Source: CATQHP01 sp965205595
GTDB taxonomy: Bacteria; Acidobacteriota; Terriglobia; Bryobacterales; UBA6623
Length of the DNA stretch: 64,000 nucleotides
Direction: 5' to 3'
Assembly (NCBI GenBank): GCA_965205595.1
Contig: CBDBHI010000092.1
Span: forward strand, 186,001 to 250,000
Shown: positions 26,986-35,181 of the stretch, piece after piece
Layout: every line of letters begins with the position of its first letter
Numbering within the stretch: position 1 is the stretch's first letter
The notes under the pieces: model-generated
What the model saw: only the letters and a program-made list of their open reading frames with translations
Database searches by the model: none
What the model was told of the DNA's origin: nothing
Made by a program: the position numbers and the translations under genes

Positions 26986-28545
26986 ATGCACGAGAACCGG
27001 GAGACCTCTGGAGTGTCTCGAGCTGATCGAGACCGGTCCGAGAAGGCGCTAAGCCGAACGGCGGGCATGTACGCTCCAGAGGAGTCTGACTGCGCCGTAG
27101 TACCTGTGAACCGACCGAACAAAGAGAGGCAACTCTTGGCGGAGGCCGGGGAGGGAAGGGTGCAGACCAAGGAGAACAGCGAAGGGTCCTACACGAGCCC
27201 GACACGGAGCGGGAAAAGAGTGTCCCAAGGACTTGGAGGTGTGCGTCGAACAGCCAAAGAGAGGAGGCAGGAAAGGTTCAGCGCTTTGCTCCACCATCTG
27301 AACGTGGATCAACTACGGGAAAGCTTTTACTCGCTACAGAGAAAAGCCGCGCCTGGAGTCGACGGCGTGACGTGGCGGGAGTACGAGACCGGGCTTGAGG
27401 ATCGACTGGTCGATCTGCACAGCCGGGTGCATCGGGGTAAGTATCGGGCGCAGCCCTCGCGGAGAGTCTATATCGAGAAGGCCGACGGGCGGCAACGTCC
27501 GTTGGGCATTGCGGCGCTGGAGGACAAGATCGTCCAACAGGCCGTAGTGACGATCCTCAATCAAATCTATGAGGTCGACTTCAAGGGCTTTTCGTACGGG
27601 TTTCGACCGGGACGCGGTCCGCATCAGGCGCTCGATGCGCTGTCGGTGGGGATCGAATCCAAGCGCGTGAACTGGGTGTTGGACTGTGATGTGCGGTCGT
27701 TCTTCGACACGGTGTCGCATGAATGGCTGGACAAGTTCATCCGGCACCGCGTGGCCGATTCGAGGGTACTTCGTCTGATCCAGAAATGGCTGAAGGCGGG
27801 CATATCCGAGGAGGGCGAATGGTTGGAGACCAAGGTAAGGACTCCGCAAGGGGCGGTGATTTCACCGCTATTAGCGAATATCTATCTTCATTATGTTTTC
27901 GATTTGTGGGTGGAAGCCTGGCGCAAGAAAGTGGCAACGGGCGACGTGATCGTCGTTCGTTACGCCGACGACATTGTGGTGGGCTTTGAGCACCGGGTGG
28001 AAGCGGAACGGTTTCGGAGAGAGCTTCAAGAACGTTTCGCCAAGTTCGGTCTGGAACTTCATGCGGGCAAGACGCGGTTGATCGAGTTTGGGCGGTTCGC
28101 CGCCCAGAACCGGACGAGACGGGGCGAGGGAAAGCCGGCGACCTTCGATTTCTTGGGCTTCACGCATTATTGTGGGAAGCGCAGGAAGACGGGCACGTTT
28201 ACCGTCTGGCGCAAGACGGTTAAGAGGCGGATGGTGGCGAAGCTGCATCAGTTGAAGGCAGTTCTGCGTCGCCGGATGCACGAGCCGACGGCGCTGGTCG
28301 GGGCCTGGCTGAAGCGGGTCGTCGAGGGCTTTTACCAATACCACGCGGTTCCGGGCAACTCGGATCGGCTGGCGTTGTTCCAATACCGGCTGCGCATGCT
28401 GTGGCGACGCGTGTTGTTTCGTCGCAGTCAGAAGGGACGCAAGTCCTGGAAGAGACTCAACCGACTGTTGGACCGCTGGATTCCTCGCCCTCGCGTTCTG
28501 CATCCTTATCCGCCGGAGCGTTTCTACGCCAATCATCCGAGGTAG
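26986..28545 (+). CDS. ltrA: Group II intron reverse transcriptase/maturase
   Basis: A 519-residue intron-encoded protein. The reverse transcriptase domain runs from about residue 105 to 400 with RT motifs KAAPGVDGVTW, RPLGIAALEDKIVQQAV, FSYGFRPGRGPHQAL, LDCDVRSFFDTVSHEWL, TPQGAVISPLLANIYLHYVF and the catalytic VVRYADDIVV. A maturase/X domain follows (KTGTFTVWRKTVKRRMVAKL onward). No HNH endonuclease domain is visible at the C-terminus, so mobility would use replication-fork or hairpin targets. The N-terminal 90 residues are low-complexity and typical of this subfamily; an internal ATG at 27067 (MYAPEESD) is an alternative start. The stop is one base before domain V. Confidence 0.93.
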   Translation: MHENRETSGVSRADRDRSEKALSRTAGMYAPEESDCAVVPVNRPNKERQLLAEAGEGRVQTKENSEGSYTSPTRSGKRVSQGLGGVRRTAKERRQERFSALLHHLNVDQLRESFYSLQRKAAPGVDGVTWREYETGLEDRLVDLHSRVHRGKYRAQPSRRVYIEKADGRQRPLGIAALEDKIVQQAVVTILNQIYEVDFKGFSYGFRPGRGPHQALDALSVGIESKRVNWVLDCDVRSFFDTVSHEWLDKFIRHRVADSRVLRLIQKWLKAGISEEGEWLETKVRTPQGAVISPLLANIYLHYVFDLWVEAWRKKVATGDVIVVRYADDIVVGFEHRVEAERFRRELQERFAKFGLELHAGKTRLIEFGRFAAQNRTRRGEGKPATFDFLGFTHYCGKRRKTGTFTVWRKTVKRRMVAKLHQLKAVLRRRMHEPTALVGAWLKRVVEGFYQYHAVPGNSDRLALFQYRLRMLWRRVLFRRSQKGRKSWKRLNRLLDRWIPRPRVLHPYPPERFYANHPR

Positions 28546-28618
28546 GAGCCCAGTGCATTAGCAGTGCACGCTGGGATCTGTGCGGGGGGTGCCGGGCGAC
28601 CGGCATCCCTACCGCGAT
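28546..28618 (+). ncRNA. Group II intron domains V and VI
   Basis: Domain V begins GAGCCCAGTGCATTAGCAG and closes with GTGCACGCTGGGATC, containing the catalytic AGC and a two-base bulge. Domain VI (GCGGGGGGTGCCGGG...CCGGCATCCCTACCGC) follows and leads to the AT 3' end. The structure matches the catalytic core that follows this intron protein family. Confidence 0.8.
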
Positions 28619-28637
28619 AATCGCGGTACGACCGTTT

Positions 28638-28685
28638 GGGCGGGTTTCGTCTTGGCCGTTGCGAGCCTCAAACGCCCTGTTTTTT
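28638..28685 (+). terminator. Candidate terminator after the intron
   Basis: GGGCGGGTTT (28638-28647) can pair with AAACGCCC (28670-28677), with one bulged G, followed by TGTTTTTT. The loop is large (22 bases), so confidence is limited. Confidence 0.4.
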
Positions 28686-28757
28686 ATGAACATTGAGATC
28701 GCTGGAAGCTGTTGATTCATAATGGCTTTGTCCCGGATCTCCCCGGATCTCCCTAAT

Positions 28758-29960
28758 CTAGCGCGCTGGCGGGGGCTGTAGGAACTGATAGCTTTTCGCT
28801 TTGGGCAGTTCCTGAATCCGCTGAAGGAATACCTTCTCGTCGATGTCTTCAGGCCATTGAACATTCACCTTTAGGAGAACGTCATCATCGACCTTCTCAC
28901 CAGTCAAGGCCCGTAGGAGGAGCAGCATGCCCAGATCGCGCTCTATCGCTCTACGAGGATTCCGCAGGCCGTCGTAAAGTGGCATGACCGCCTGACCAAA
29001 TCGAACCGATGTCAACTCATCGTGCTCCAAGAAGAGCTTCAGTATTTCAATCTGTCGCTTGCCAACCACTCTCTTTTTCGGGCTAAGCAGCTTCCCGAAA
29101 AGATCGTACATCGTGTTGCGAAACACGGCTTTCTGGATCTTCTTCTTGACGCCGCGAAGCAGCCGTTGGCATTGCGATACGACTCCAACAAGCCCGAATC
29201 GAAAGAATGGAGTCAGATCATGGCCAAGAGCGCGCACCTCAGCCATGACTTCGAGGTACCGGTGCTTCTCCTCGTAGTAGAAATTCGACATCGCGACGAA
29301 CGCCGTGTCCCGTAATCCGGCGCGTTGGAGCATCAGCGCCTCCAGTACCCGGGCCGTTCGGCCGTTGCCGTCGCCAAACGGATGCATCGCGGCGAAGTGG
29401 TAGTGCAGCGCCATTGCCTGAAGCAAGGGGTCGTGATCGCGAAACTCGTGGTTGAGAGCCTGAACAAGTGATGCAATCGCCTTCTCGCAAGCCTCGCCGC
29501 CTTCGCATCCACGGTGGAGCGAGATACCGAACGTCACGTTGTGATCGCGTCGCCGAATGCCTCCCGGCTCGCAGTGGTCGTCATCGCAGCCAGTTACCAT
29601 GCGACTATGTATCTCGCGGATCAGTTCGACCGTCACGGGCCGGTTGTCCGGAATCGCTGCGATCCAGCGATACGTTTCCGCCGCTGCCTTCGCCTGACGT
29701 TGCGATCGAGTAAATAGCGAGTCGACGTCCTTCGTAAGCGCGTCGTCGAGCTCTTGCTCGCTAAACTCCGCTCCCTCGATGCGGGAGGTGCCCGAGACCT
29801 CCATCTTGAGTTGTAGCCGTTGCAGGTCATGCACCCAATCGCGTTGAAACGGAGTTGTCTTAAGCGCTTCGACGACACTCCTCGCTTCTACCAGCGGCTG
29901 GAAGACAGGGCCCAGAGCATAGCCGATCCAGCGCTGCGGGAGAGTATATGAGATGGCCAC
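28758..29960 (-). CDS. Fic-domain AMP-transferase with internal inhibitory helix
   Basis: A protein of about 400 residues. The Fic core motif HPFGDGNGRTARVLEAL (near residue 200) has all catalytic residues for transferring AMP from ATP to a hydroxyl of a target. An N-terminal inhibitory motif is present as TSRIEGAEFS (T-x-x-x-E-G), which places it in class II self-inhibited Fic proteins. The C-terminal part (KRQIEILKLFLEHDELTSVR) looks like a winged helix, as in Fic/DUF4172-type regulators. A GTG at 29960, preceded by AAGGATAG, was chosen; the longer frame from 29996 lacks such a site. An inverted repeat 33 bases upstream may be its operator. No partner antitoxin is adjacent. Confidence 0.86.
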   Translation of the reverse strand: MAISYTLPQRWIGYALGPVFQPLVEARSVVEALKTTPFQRDWVHDLQRLQLKMEVSGTSRIEGAEFSEQELDDALTKDVDSLFTRSQRQAKAAAETYRWIAAIPDNRPVTVELIREIHSRMVTGCDDDHCEPGGIRRRDHNVTFGISLHRGCEGGEACEKAIASLVQALNHEFRDHDPLLQAMALHYHFAAMHPFGDGNGRTARVLEALMLQRAGLRDTAFVAMSNFYYEEKHRYLEVMAEVRALGHDLTPFFRFGLVGVVSQCQRLLRGVKKKIQKAVFRNTMYDLFGKLLSPKKRVVGKRQIEILKLFLEHDELTSVRFGQAVMPLYDGLRNPRRAIERDLGMLLLLRALTGEKVDDDVLLKVNVQWPEDIDEKVFLQRIQELPKAKSYQFLQPPPAR

Positions 29961-29992
29961 TGCAACTATCCTTGCAGACCACCGTAACGCAG

Positions 29993-30017
29993 TCAATATT
30001 ACATGTCAAAATATTGA
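29993..30017. promoter_or_regulatory. Inverted repeat upstream of the Fic gene, candidate operator
   Basis: Perfect 8-bp arms TCAATATT (29993-30000) and AATATTGA (30010-30017) are separated by nine bases, in an A+T-rich promoter-like stretch directly upstream of the Fic start. On the minus strand TTGACA lies inside the repeat spacer. Confidence 0.5.
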
Positions 30018-30318
30018 TAATGAACCAGTTGTGATCATACAATCGAGTTTCATTGCACGCTCTGTTGCACACTGAATTGCACTGGTCATCGCGTCGGGCC
30101 GACTATTGCCGGCACCAGGAGGCTACGCTGGTGTAGCGGCTGCTCCGCGCGCTATTGTTATGCCCGCGCTCGATGCCCACCTTGAGCGACTTGGTGAACG
30201 GAATCGGTTCGGTCTCGTGCCATCGGTATTTCGCGTACGTACGGACTTGCCATGTTTCGCGGTCTTCGAGCTTCTCGATGTAACTCACGCCGGATCTGAA
30301 GGATCTGACTCAAGCGCG

Positions 30319-30349
30319 CTCTCACCGCCGGCTGGTGAGAAATGCGGGT
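30319..30349. repeat. Dispersed palindrome family P, partial copy 3
   Basis: Right half preserved as GGTGAGAAATGCGGGT with a shortened left half CTCACC and an altered centre (GCCGGCT). Confidence 0.6.
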
Positions 30350-30549
30350 TTGGCACTCGATCTATGCGGGACGAAAACCGAACAATACACCGGCAGGCCG
30401 CGGAGATATGTACTTCGGACGATCTCGATGGCCCCGGTCTCTCTTTCTCTCGCCATTAGCGCCCGCAAGCTTCAGCTTTTCAGTTCGCTGGTCGATCAGT
30501 CTACGTAGTATCGGAGCCGCCGAGAGACGTGCCGCAGAACGCCAACTCG

Positions 30550-30924
30550 ATGCCCAAAATTCTCATCGTTGATGATTCTTCATTCCAGAGACGCCTGATT
30601 CGGCGTGTCCTAGGCCCCTTGGCCGAAGACACGATTGAGGCCTGCGACGGACTGGCCGCGCTCGCCGTTTTACAACACGAGACGCCGGACGTCATCCCTC
30701 TCGACCTGCTCATGCCGGAACTCGATGGCTTCGGGGTACTTGAGCAGCTTCTGAAAATAAAATGCCCGATTCCGCGAGTCGTGCTGACGGCGGACGTTCA
30801 AGAGACGGCGCTGCAACGCTGTATGGATTTAGGGGCGTTCGACGTCGTCCACAAGCCGCCAAGCGAAGAAAAACTCCACAGCGTCCTCGCCCGCGCACTG
30901 GCCGTCGAGCGTGTGAAATCATGA
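30550..30924 (+). CDS. Stand-alone response regulator receiver protein (CheY-like)
   Basis: A 124-residue single REC domain. Acidic pocket VDDSS (residues about 7-11), phosphoacceptor Asp in PLDLLMPELDGFG (about 54), switch Thr in VVLTADV and conserved Lys in HKPPSEEKL are all present. There is no output domain, so it acts through protein contacts as CheY does. ATG 30550 (MPKILIVDDSS) was chosen; a GTG at 30529 is in frame. Its stop overlaps the next ATG by four bases (ATGA), coupling it to the CheC-like phosphatase. Confidence 0.9.
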   Translation: MPKILIVDDSSFQRRLIRRVLGPLAEDTIEACDGLAALAVLQHETPDVIPLDLLMPELDGFGVLEQLLKIKCPIPRVVLTADVQETALQRCMDLGAFDVVHKPPSEEKLHSVLARALAVERVKS

Positions 30925-31556
30925 CGCAAGTCTCGGCTGACGCCATCGACGCGCTTCGAGAGCTCATCAACATCGGCGTTGGCCGAGCTGCCGGGGCGCT
31001 CAACGACATGGTCGGCGCGCATGTCGAGCTCCGCGTACCATCCGTTCGCTTCGTTGATCCGGCGGACCTCGGAGAAATCATGAGATCGATCGAGGGGCAA
31101 AATTTGGCGGCAGTTCGGCTGCCCTTTTCGGGGAAGCTCCAGGGGACCGCTACACTCGTGTTTCCCGCCGACAGCGCTTCTAAGCTCGTCTCCATGCTGA
31201 CCGGCGAGGAACTCGGTACGCCGGACCTGGACAGTCTGCGAGCCAGCGTCCTCACGGAGGTCGGGAACATCCTGCTGAACGGGGTCATGGGCTCAATCAC
31301 CAACGTGCTGGGGCAGAGCATCAGCTACGATATTCCGACCTATCACGATGAAACGCCCGACAACCACCTCAAAGAGACGCTTTCGCAGGCGGATGCAGCA
31401 GTCATGCTGGCACAGACTCATTTCCTGGTGGGACAGAGCCACATCTCGCTAGAGACGGAAAAGATCGAGGGCGACGTAACTCTGCTCTTCGGAATGGGTT
31501 CTTTTGAACTCCTGATAGAACGCATCCACCGGATGAACGCGGAGCTTCCTGTCTAG
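30921..31556 (+). CDS. CheC-family response-regulator phosphatase
   Basis: A 211-residue protein that should dephosphorylate the adjacent receiver protein. Both CheC-type active-site helices are visible: ALRELINIGVGRAAGALNDM (E-x-x-N near residue 14) and VLTEVGNILLNGVMGSI (E-x-x-N near residue 113). Having both motifs is typical of active CheC/FliY-type rather than CheX monomers. Start ATG 30921 overlaps the receiver stop; the longer frame from 30762 is a shadow of the receiver gene. No other chemotaxis genes lie in the window, so this looks like a compact non-flagellar signalling set with the next gene. Confidence 0.9.
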   Translation: MTQVSADAIDALRELINIGVGRAAGALNDMVGAHVELRVPSVRFVDPADLGEIMRSIEGQNLAAVRLPFSGKLQGTATLVFPADSASKLVSMLTGEELGTPDLDSLRASVLTEVGNILLNGVMGSITNVLGQSISYDIPTYHDETPDNHLKETLSQADAAVMLAQTHFLVGQSHISLETEKIEGDVTLLFGMGSFELLIERIHRMNAELPV

Positions 31557-31568
31557 AGGGAGGGTGTT

Positions 31569-32744
31569 TTGGAGCCGACCGGAACTCAGCATTTCGCGGT
31601 ATTGGATCACTTGCCCTTGGGGGTATTCGTCTTACGCTCGGACGGAATCGTGGCCGAGTGGAATCGCTGCCTGGAGCATTGGACGGGAATCGCTCGCGCG
31701 GACATTGTCGGTCGGCCTCTCGGCGATCGCTTCGAGTCGCTGCGCCAGCCGAAATACCAAAAGCGACTCGAAGCGGTCTTTAAGGCGGGCGCCCCGCTCA
31801 TCCTCTCGTCCCAACTCCACGGTCAGATCATCCCGTCGGTATTGTCGGACGGACGCCTGCGCATTCAGCAGGCGATGGTCACGGCGCTTCCGCAGAGCGG
31901 CTCGACCGAATTCTGGGCGCTGTTTGCGATTCAGGACGTCACTGACCTGACACACCGTATTCAGGCCCACAGTGTCATGCGGGATGAGGCTCTTCGGGCG
32001 AAGATGCTGGCGGAACAGAAGGCTGATGCCTTGAAAGCGACGCGGAAAGAACTCGAGCTGTTTGTTTACGCGGCGTCGCATGACCTTCAAGAACCCGTTC
32101 GAACGTTGATCTCATATGGAACGCTACTTGCTGAAGATATCGGGGACGACCTTAGCGAGGACGCGCGGACGGATATCGACCACATCCAAGCAGCCGCTCA
32201 CAGGATGCAGGTCCTGATCACCGATTTGCTTGAGCTTTCGCGTACGAGCCGCAGCCCAATGCAACCCGCTCGAGTGTCGCTGCAGGGCTGTCTTGACGCG
32301 GCTCTCGAGAGCCTGGCCAGACGCGTCGAAGAAACCTCCGCTTCAATCCAATCCGATGCTCTACCCGATGTCTTGGGTGAGCCGATGTTGCTGTCTATTG
32401 CGTTTCAGAATTTGATCGCCAACGCGATGAAGTTCGTTGCCCCGGGTGTCGCGCCACGCATCGAAGTGAGTGCCGCCAGAGACGGTTCGAACTGGACTGT
32501 GGGTGTCCAAGATAACGGTATCGGAATATCCCCCGAGTACGCGGCCCAGATCTTCCAGCCCTTCAAGCGTTTGCATGGAATGACCGAATACGCGGGCAGC
32601 GGCATTGGACTAGCGATCTGCAAAAAGGCGATCGAACGCCACGGCGGAACGATTTGGGTGGATTCCGAACCAGGTGCCGGGGCGCGTTTCCGGTTTACCC
32701 TACCGGCCGCCTTAGAGAACGAGAAACGACCGACAACGCGTTAG
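31569..32744 (+). CDS. PAS sensor histidine kinase
   Basis: A 391-residue cytoplasmic kinase. PAS domain about residues 8-135 (VLDHLPLGVFVLRSDGIVAE, WNRCLEHWTGIARADIVGR), a linking coiled coil, a HisKA domain with the phytochrome-type H-box ASHDLQEPVRTL (His near 169), and an HATPase domain with N-box NLIANAMKF, G1 DNGIGIS, F-box FQPFKRL and G2 GSGIGLAICKKA. There is no membrane segment. It begins with TTG at 31569, chosen because GAGGGAGGG sits at the right distance, 12 bases after the phosphatase stop. It is the presumed phosphodonor for the receiver at 30550. Confidence 0.9.
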   Translation: MEPTGTQHFAVLDHLPLGVFVLRSDGIVAEWNRCLEHWTGIARADIVGRPLGDRFESLRQPKYQKRLEAVFKAGAPLILSSQLHGQIIPSVLSDGRLRIQQAMVTALPQSGSTEFWALFAIQDVTDLTHRIQAHSVMRDEALRAKMLAEQKADALKATRKELELFVYAASHDLQEPVRTLISYGTLLAEDIGDDLSEDARTDIDHIQAAAHRMQVLITDLLELSRTSRSPMQPARVSLQGCLDAALESLARRVEETSASIQSDALPDVLGEPMLLSIAFQNLIANAMKFVAPGVAPRIEVSAARDGSNWTVGVQDNGIGISPEYAAQIFQPFKRLHGMTEYAGSGIGLAICKKAIERHGGTIWVDSEPGAGARFRFTLPAALENEKRPTTR

Positions 32745-32893
32745 CCCTCAAGTCTGCCTGTTGACAGGTTTCTTCAGAATGGGAAAGGCGACAAGGCCAG
32801 TGTGGATTGCGCACGGTTAGTGAGAGCACAAATTTCGGGACGGGTTGCAGTTCGCGGCAAGACGCTTGCTTTGGCAACGGTATCGCCGGCACC

Positions 32894-32934
32894 TCTCACC
32901 ACTTTCGCTCGCCACGTGGTGAGAAATTCGGGCT
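32894..32934. repeat. Dispersed palindrome family P, copy 4
   Basis: CACGTGGTGAGAAATTCGGGCT preceded by a variant left arm (CTCACCACTTTCGCTCG). On the minus strand it encodes the last residues and stop of the 32896-33969 gene. Confidence 0.75.
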
Positions 32935-33969
32935 GGCAATTTCAACGCCGCCCATCGCCCGCAACGCAAGTACCGTCGCGATCAGTGGATCATCCTCCTT
33001 TACCAAAGGCTCATCGTTCGACCAACTCCCGTCTGCCCGCTGGCGCATCCGAAGCTCTTGCCGAACCTCTTCGGCAACCGCGTCAGGCAGCAACCCGGTC
33101 GCCGACCCTACGTAGTAGAACCACAGCCCATGCTGCCAGCGCCGATCGGGATGATGCTCGAAGCCTGAGACGATTCCCGGCACGTGATGATCCCACAGCC
33201 ACTCTCGCGAGGCGTCAGCGGAACCTAGTAAAGTCATGGCCCGTAGACCGTCGGCAGTGGCGGTCCCGTAGCTCCGCCGGGGACCGGCCTTGTTTGCCTC
33301 ATCGACGACGGTGGAAAATTGAAAGCCGCCGTCTTCATTGAGGCACCGCTCGACGAACAGGCGGGCCTTCGAGAACGATTCTGAACTGGCTGAAACTCCG
33401 GCGGCCGCCAAAGCCTCTAAGACGTGCCGCGTCATCGAAAGATCAACGTGCCCGGCATGAGGCGGATGTCGCCGAGCGCCCCCCATGCCCCATGCGCCGT
33501 AGGCGGCATCGTCGCGAGACCAGCCGTTCTGTTCAGTGAATTGCTGACCCAGCAGCCAGCGGACCATGCGCTCGCGATGCTCATCTCGCCCGGCCTTCAG
33601 AAATGCGCGCAGCCCCATCGCCGTTGCGTAGTTCGGGTAGTCGGGCATCGCGAGGTCGCTCATTCCCAGCGCTCCATCGACGCTCATTCGTGATTCCAGA
33701 AAGTCCAAAGCCCGATCGATATCGGCCTCGTGCCCACTCGACGGCTTATCGAGCAGCGTGTTCAACACGAACGCGGTCATCGACTCACCGCCGTTGAGCA
33801 AGCCGTAGGTCTTGCTGCGCCACGCCCCGTCCGGCCCCTGCATCGACCATAGATAGTCGACCGCGCGAACGACAGTCAGCTTCGGAGAATGAGTCTCGGG
33901 CTGCGTCGAACTCGCGACGCAGCCCAGATGAAACGCGGCAAACGCCGCTAGAAACAGTCGGACGAGCAA
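32896..33969 (-). CDS. Lipoprotein with terpenoid-cyclase-like alpha/alpha toroid
   Basis: A 357-residue protein with a lipoprotein-type signal (lipobox AFHLGC, Cys near residue 17). The rest is made of prenyltransferase/squalene-cyclase-like repeats: AVDYLWSMQGPDGAWRSKTY, ALDFLESRMSVDGALG, FVERCLNEDGGFQFS and MRQRADGSWSNDEP. No DxDD cyclase motif is seen, so a non-catalytic or different role is likely. It starts with TTG directly abutting the TAA of the upstream gene, with GGAGGAG inside that gene's end, so translation is coupled. Its last 12 residues (SPNFSPRGERKW) and stop come from palindrome copy P4. Confidence 0.72.
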   Translation of the reverse strand: MLVRLFLAAFAAFHLGCVASSTQPETHSPKLTVVRAVDYLWSMQGPDGAWRSKTYGLLNGGESMTAFVLNTLLDKPSSGHEADIDRALDFLESRMSVDGALGMSDLAMPDYPNYATAMGLRAFLKAGRDEHRERMVRWLLGQQFTEQNGWSRDDAAYGAWGMGGARRHPPHAGHVDLSMTRHVLEALAAAGVSASSESFSKARLFVERCLNEDGGFQFSTVVDEANKAGPRRSYGTATADGLRAMTLLGSADASREWLWDHHVPGIVSGFEHHPDRRWQHGLWFYYVGSATGLLPDAVAEEVRQELRMRQRADGSWSNDEPLVKEDDPLIATVLALRAMGGVEIASPNFSPRGERKW

Positions 33970-35181
33970 TTACAGCTCCTCCACCGTTTGTTTTTCGACC
34001 TGCAAGGTGAGCACTGCCGCGCTCGTGACGGCAACTCGCCCGGTAATGCAATGGTGGCCGGCCCACGAGCCGTCGCCGTTCTGCAAGCGGGTCAACTTCG
34101 TCGTGATATTGCCATTCCACTTTTTCCACTCGTCGCCACCGGATCGGTGCAGGCTGTCACTAATATTTAGGTACGAGAAAAACTCCTCGCCACCCATAGA
34201 ACCGAAGCCGGCTTGAAAGCTCGAATCGGCAAGCTTCGCTTCGATCTTCCGCAGCGCCGGGGCATTCTCACGCCGGCTATCTTTGTTGCGGCTTAACTGT
34301 TCGAGAATCTGCGAGTCGCGGTATAGATCAACACCCGCCGAACCGGCGTCGACCGGTCGACTCGAATAGACTCGTCCGGATATCCCACCGGCGATCCCGG
34401 TGGCAACTCCGCCGGCGGACTGGACGGCGATGTTTTCGCTGTACTTGTCAGCTTTGGCTAGGACATCTCTGTCGACTTGGAAGCCGCGCTTTTTCGCCAG
34501 CGCCAAGCTCTGTGATGCCAGTGAGGTGCCGAGAATCGGCGCCCAGCCGCCGGAGATGTTCCAGCTGCCGTCCTCTTGCTGATGCGCTTCGATCTTGAGG
34601 AGACACTTTTCGAGCGCCGAGTGGACACGTTGATTCATCTTGCTTGAGCCCATCTTGCCTTCAATCTCAGTTAAGAGGCGAGAGGTCAAAAACGTATCGA
34701 TGTAGGGGCCCAGCTTGCGCTGAATCTGGGAGCCTGTGACCTTCGTCACGGCGAGGCCGTCTTCGGTACTTGCCTCCACTGAACGTAGGATGAATTCAAT
34801 TCCGCTCGCTGTATGGTTTCTGTGCTTGCCTTCCGTTGGCGTATGGCCTGAGCGGATCAGAGCCAACGTGGCGACGGCGGTATTGGCAACATCATTGCCG
34901 CTGGTTTCGAGATTTTCGCCCTGGCGAACGTATGACGTTTCGCCGCCATCCTGGCCCCATCCGCCGTCGTTGCCTTGGACGGACACTAGCCATTCGATTC
35001 CTGTTTTCACCGCCTCCGTGGGAGTGCGGTTCGATTGAGTCGCCGGCGGTTCGGGGTGTCGAACGTCGACGATCTCTGGCGCCGTTTCCGACGCTCCTTC
35101 AACTGTGTGGGGTACAAACGCGTTCCATGTGAACGCCAGAAGCCCGGCCGCAACCGTGCCAACAACTAGTGATCGCATCAC
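33970..35181 (-). CDS. Exported terpenoid-cyclase-like toroid protein
   Basis: A 403-residue secreted protein with an N-terminal signal segment (residues about 4-22). It has alpha/alpha-toroid repeats: GIEWLVSVQGNDGGWGQDGG, LLKIEAHQQEDGSWNISGGW and KLTRLQNGDGSWAGHHCITG. The QxxDGSW boxes are those of prenyltransferase and squalene-oxidase repeats; the catalytic Asp-rich motif of true cyclases is not evident. It is first in a two-gene minus-strand unit with the toroid lipoprotein, whose start codon touches its stop. The two proteins may form one periplasmic complex, which is inference from coupling and shared fold. Confidence 0.75.
   Translation of the reverse strand: MMRSLVVGTVAAGLLAFTWNAFVPHTVEGASETAPEIVDVRHPEPPATQSNRTPTEAVKTGIEWLVSVQGNDGGWGQDGGETSYVRQGENLETSGNDVANTAVATLALIRSGHTPTEGKHRNHTASGIEFILRSVEASTEDGLAVTKVTGSQIQRKLGPYIDTFLTSRLLTEIEGKMGSSKMNQRVHSALEKCLLKIEAHQQEDGSWNISGGWAPILGTSLASQSLALAKKRGFQVDRDVLAKADKYSENIAVQSAGGVATGIAGGISGRVYSSRPVDAGSAGVDLYRDSQILEQLSRNKDSRRENAPALRKIEAKLADSSFQAGFGSMGGEEFFSYLNISDSLHRSGGDEWKKWNGNITTKLTRLQNGDGSWAGHHCITGRVAVTSAAVLTLQVEKQTVEEL

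Larger units (their letters stand above)
26641..28618 (+). mobile_element. Group II intron with encoded reverse transcriptase
   Basis: The inferred 5' end is GTGTGTCCGG at 26641, matching the GUGYG consensus, and the 3' end is ...CTACCGCGAT at 28618, an AY end after domain VI. Domain I-IV RNA occupies 26641-26985 (for example GGGAATGAAAGAGTCC and AGGAAGGAGTTAGCGAGCC), and the ORF lies in domain IV. It sits between sodA and the Fic gene and interrupts no recognisable gene. Ends are inferred by consensus, not from an empty site. Confidence 0.8.
29961..30549. other. Largely non-coding region between the Fic gene and the response regulator
   Basis: Holds the Fic promoter and inverted repeat, a minus-strand 61-codon frame at 30103-30288 (SYIEKLEDRETWQVRTYAKY and onward) whose first 45 residues look protein-like and may be a gene remnant, and a partial copy of palindrome P at 30319. 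I see no RNA gene and no clear promoter for the 30550 operon. Confidence 0.4.

Noticed and set aside
27871..28536. 221-codon minus-strand ORF opposite the intron reverse transcriptase
   Set aside because: It is a shadow frame of a well-supported RT gene with all catalytic motifs.
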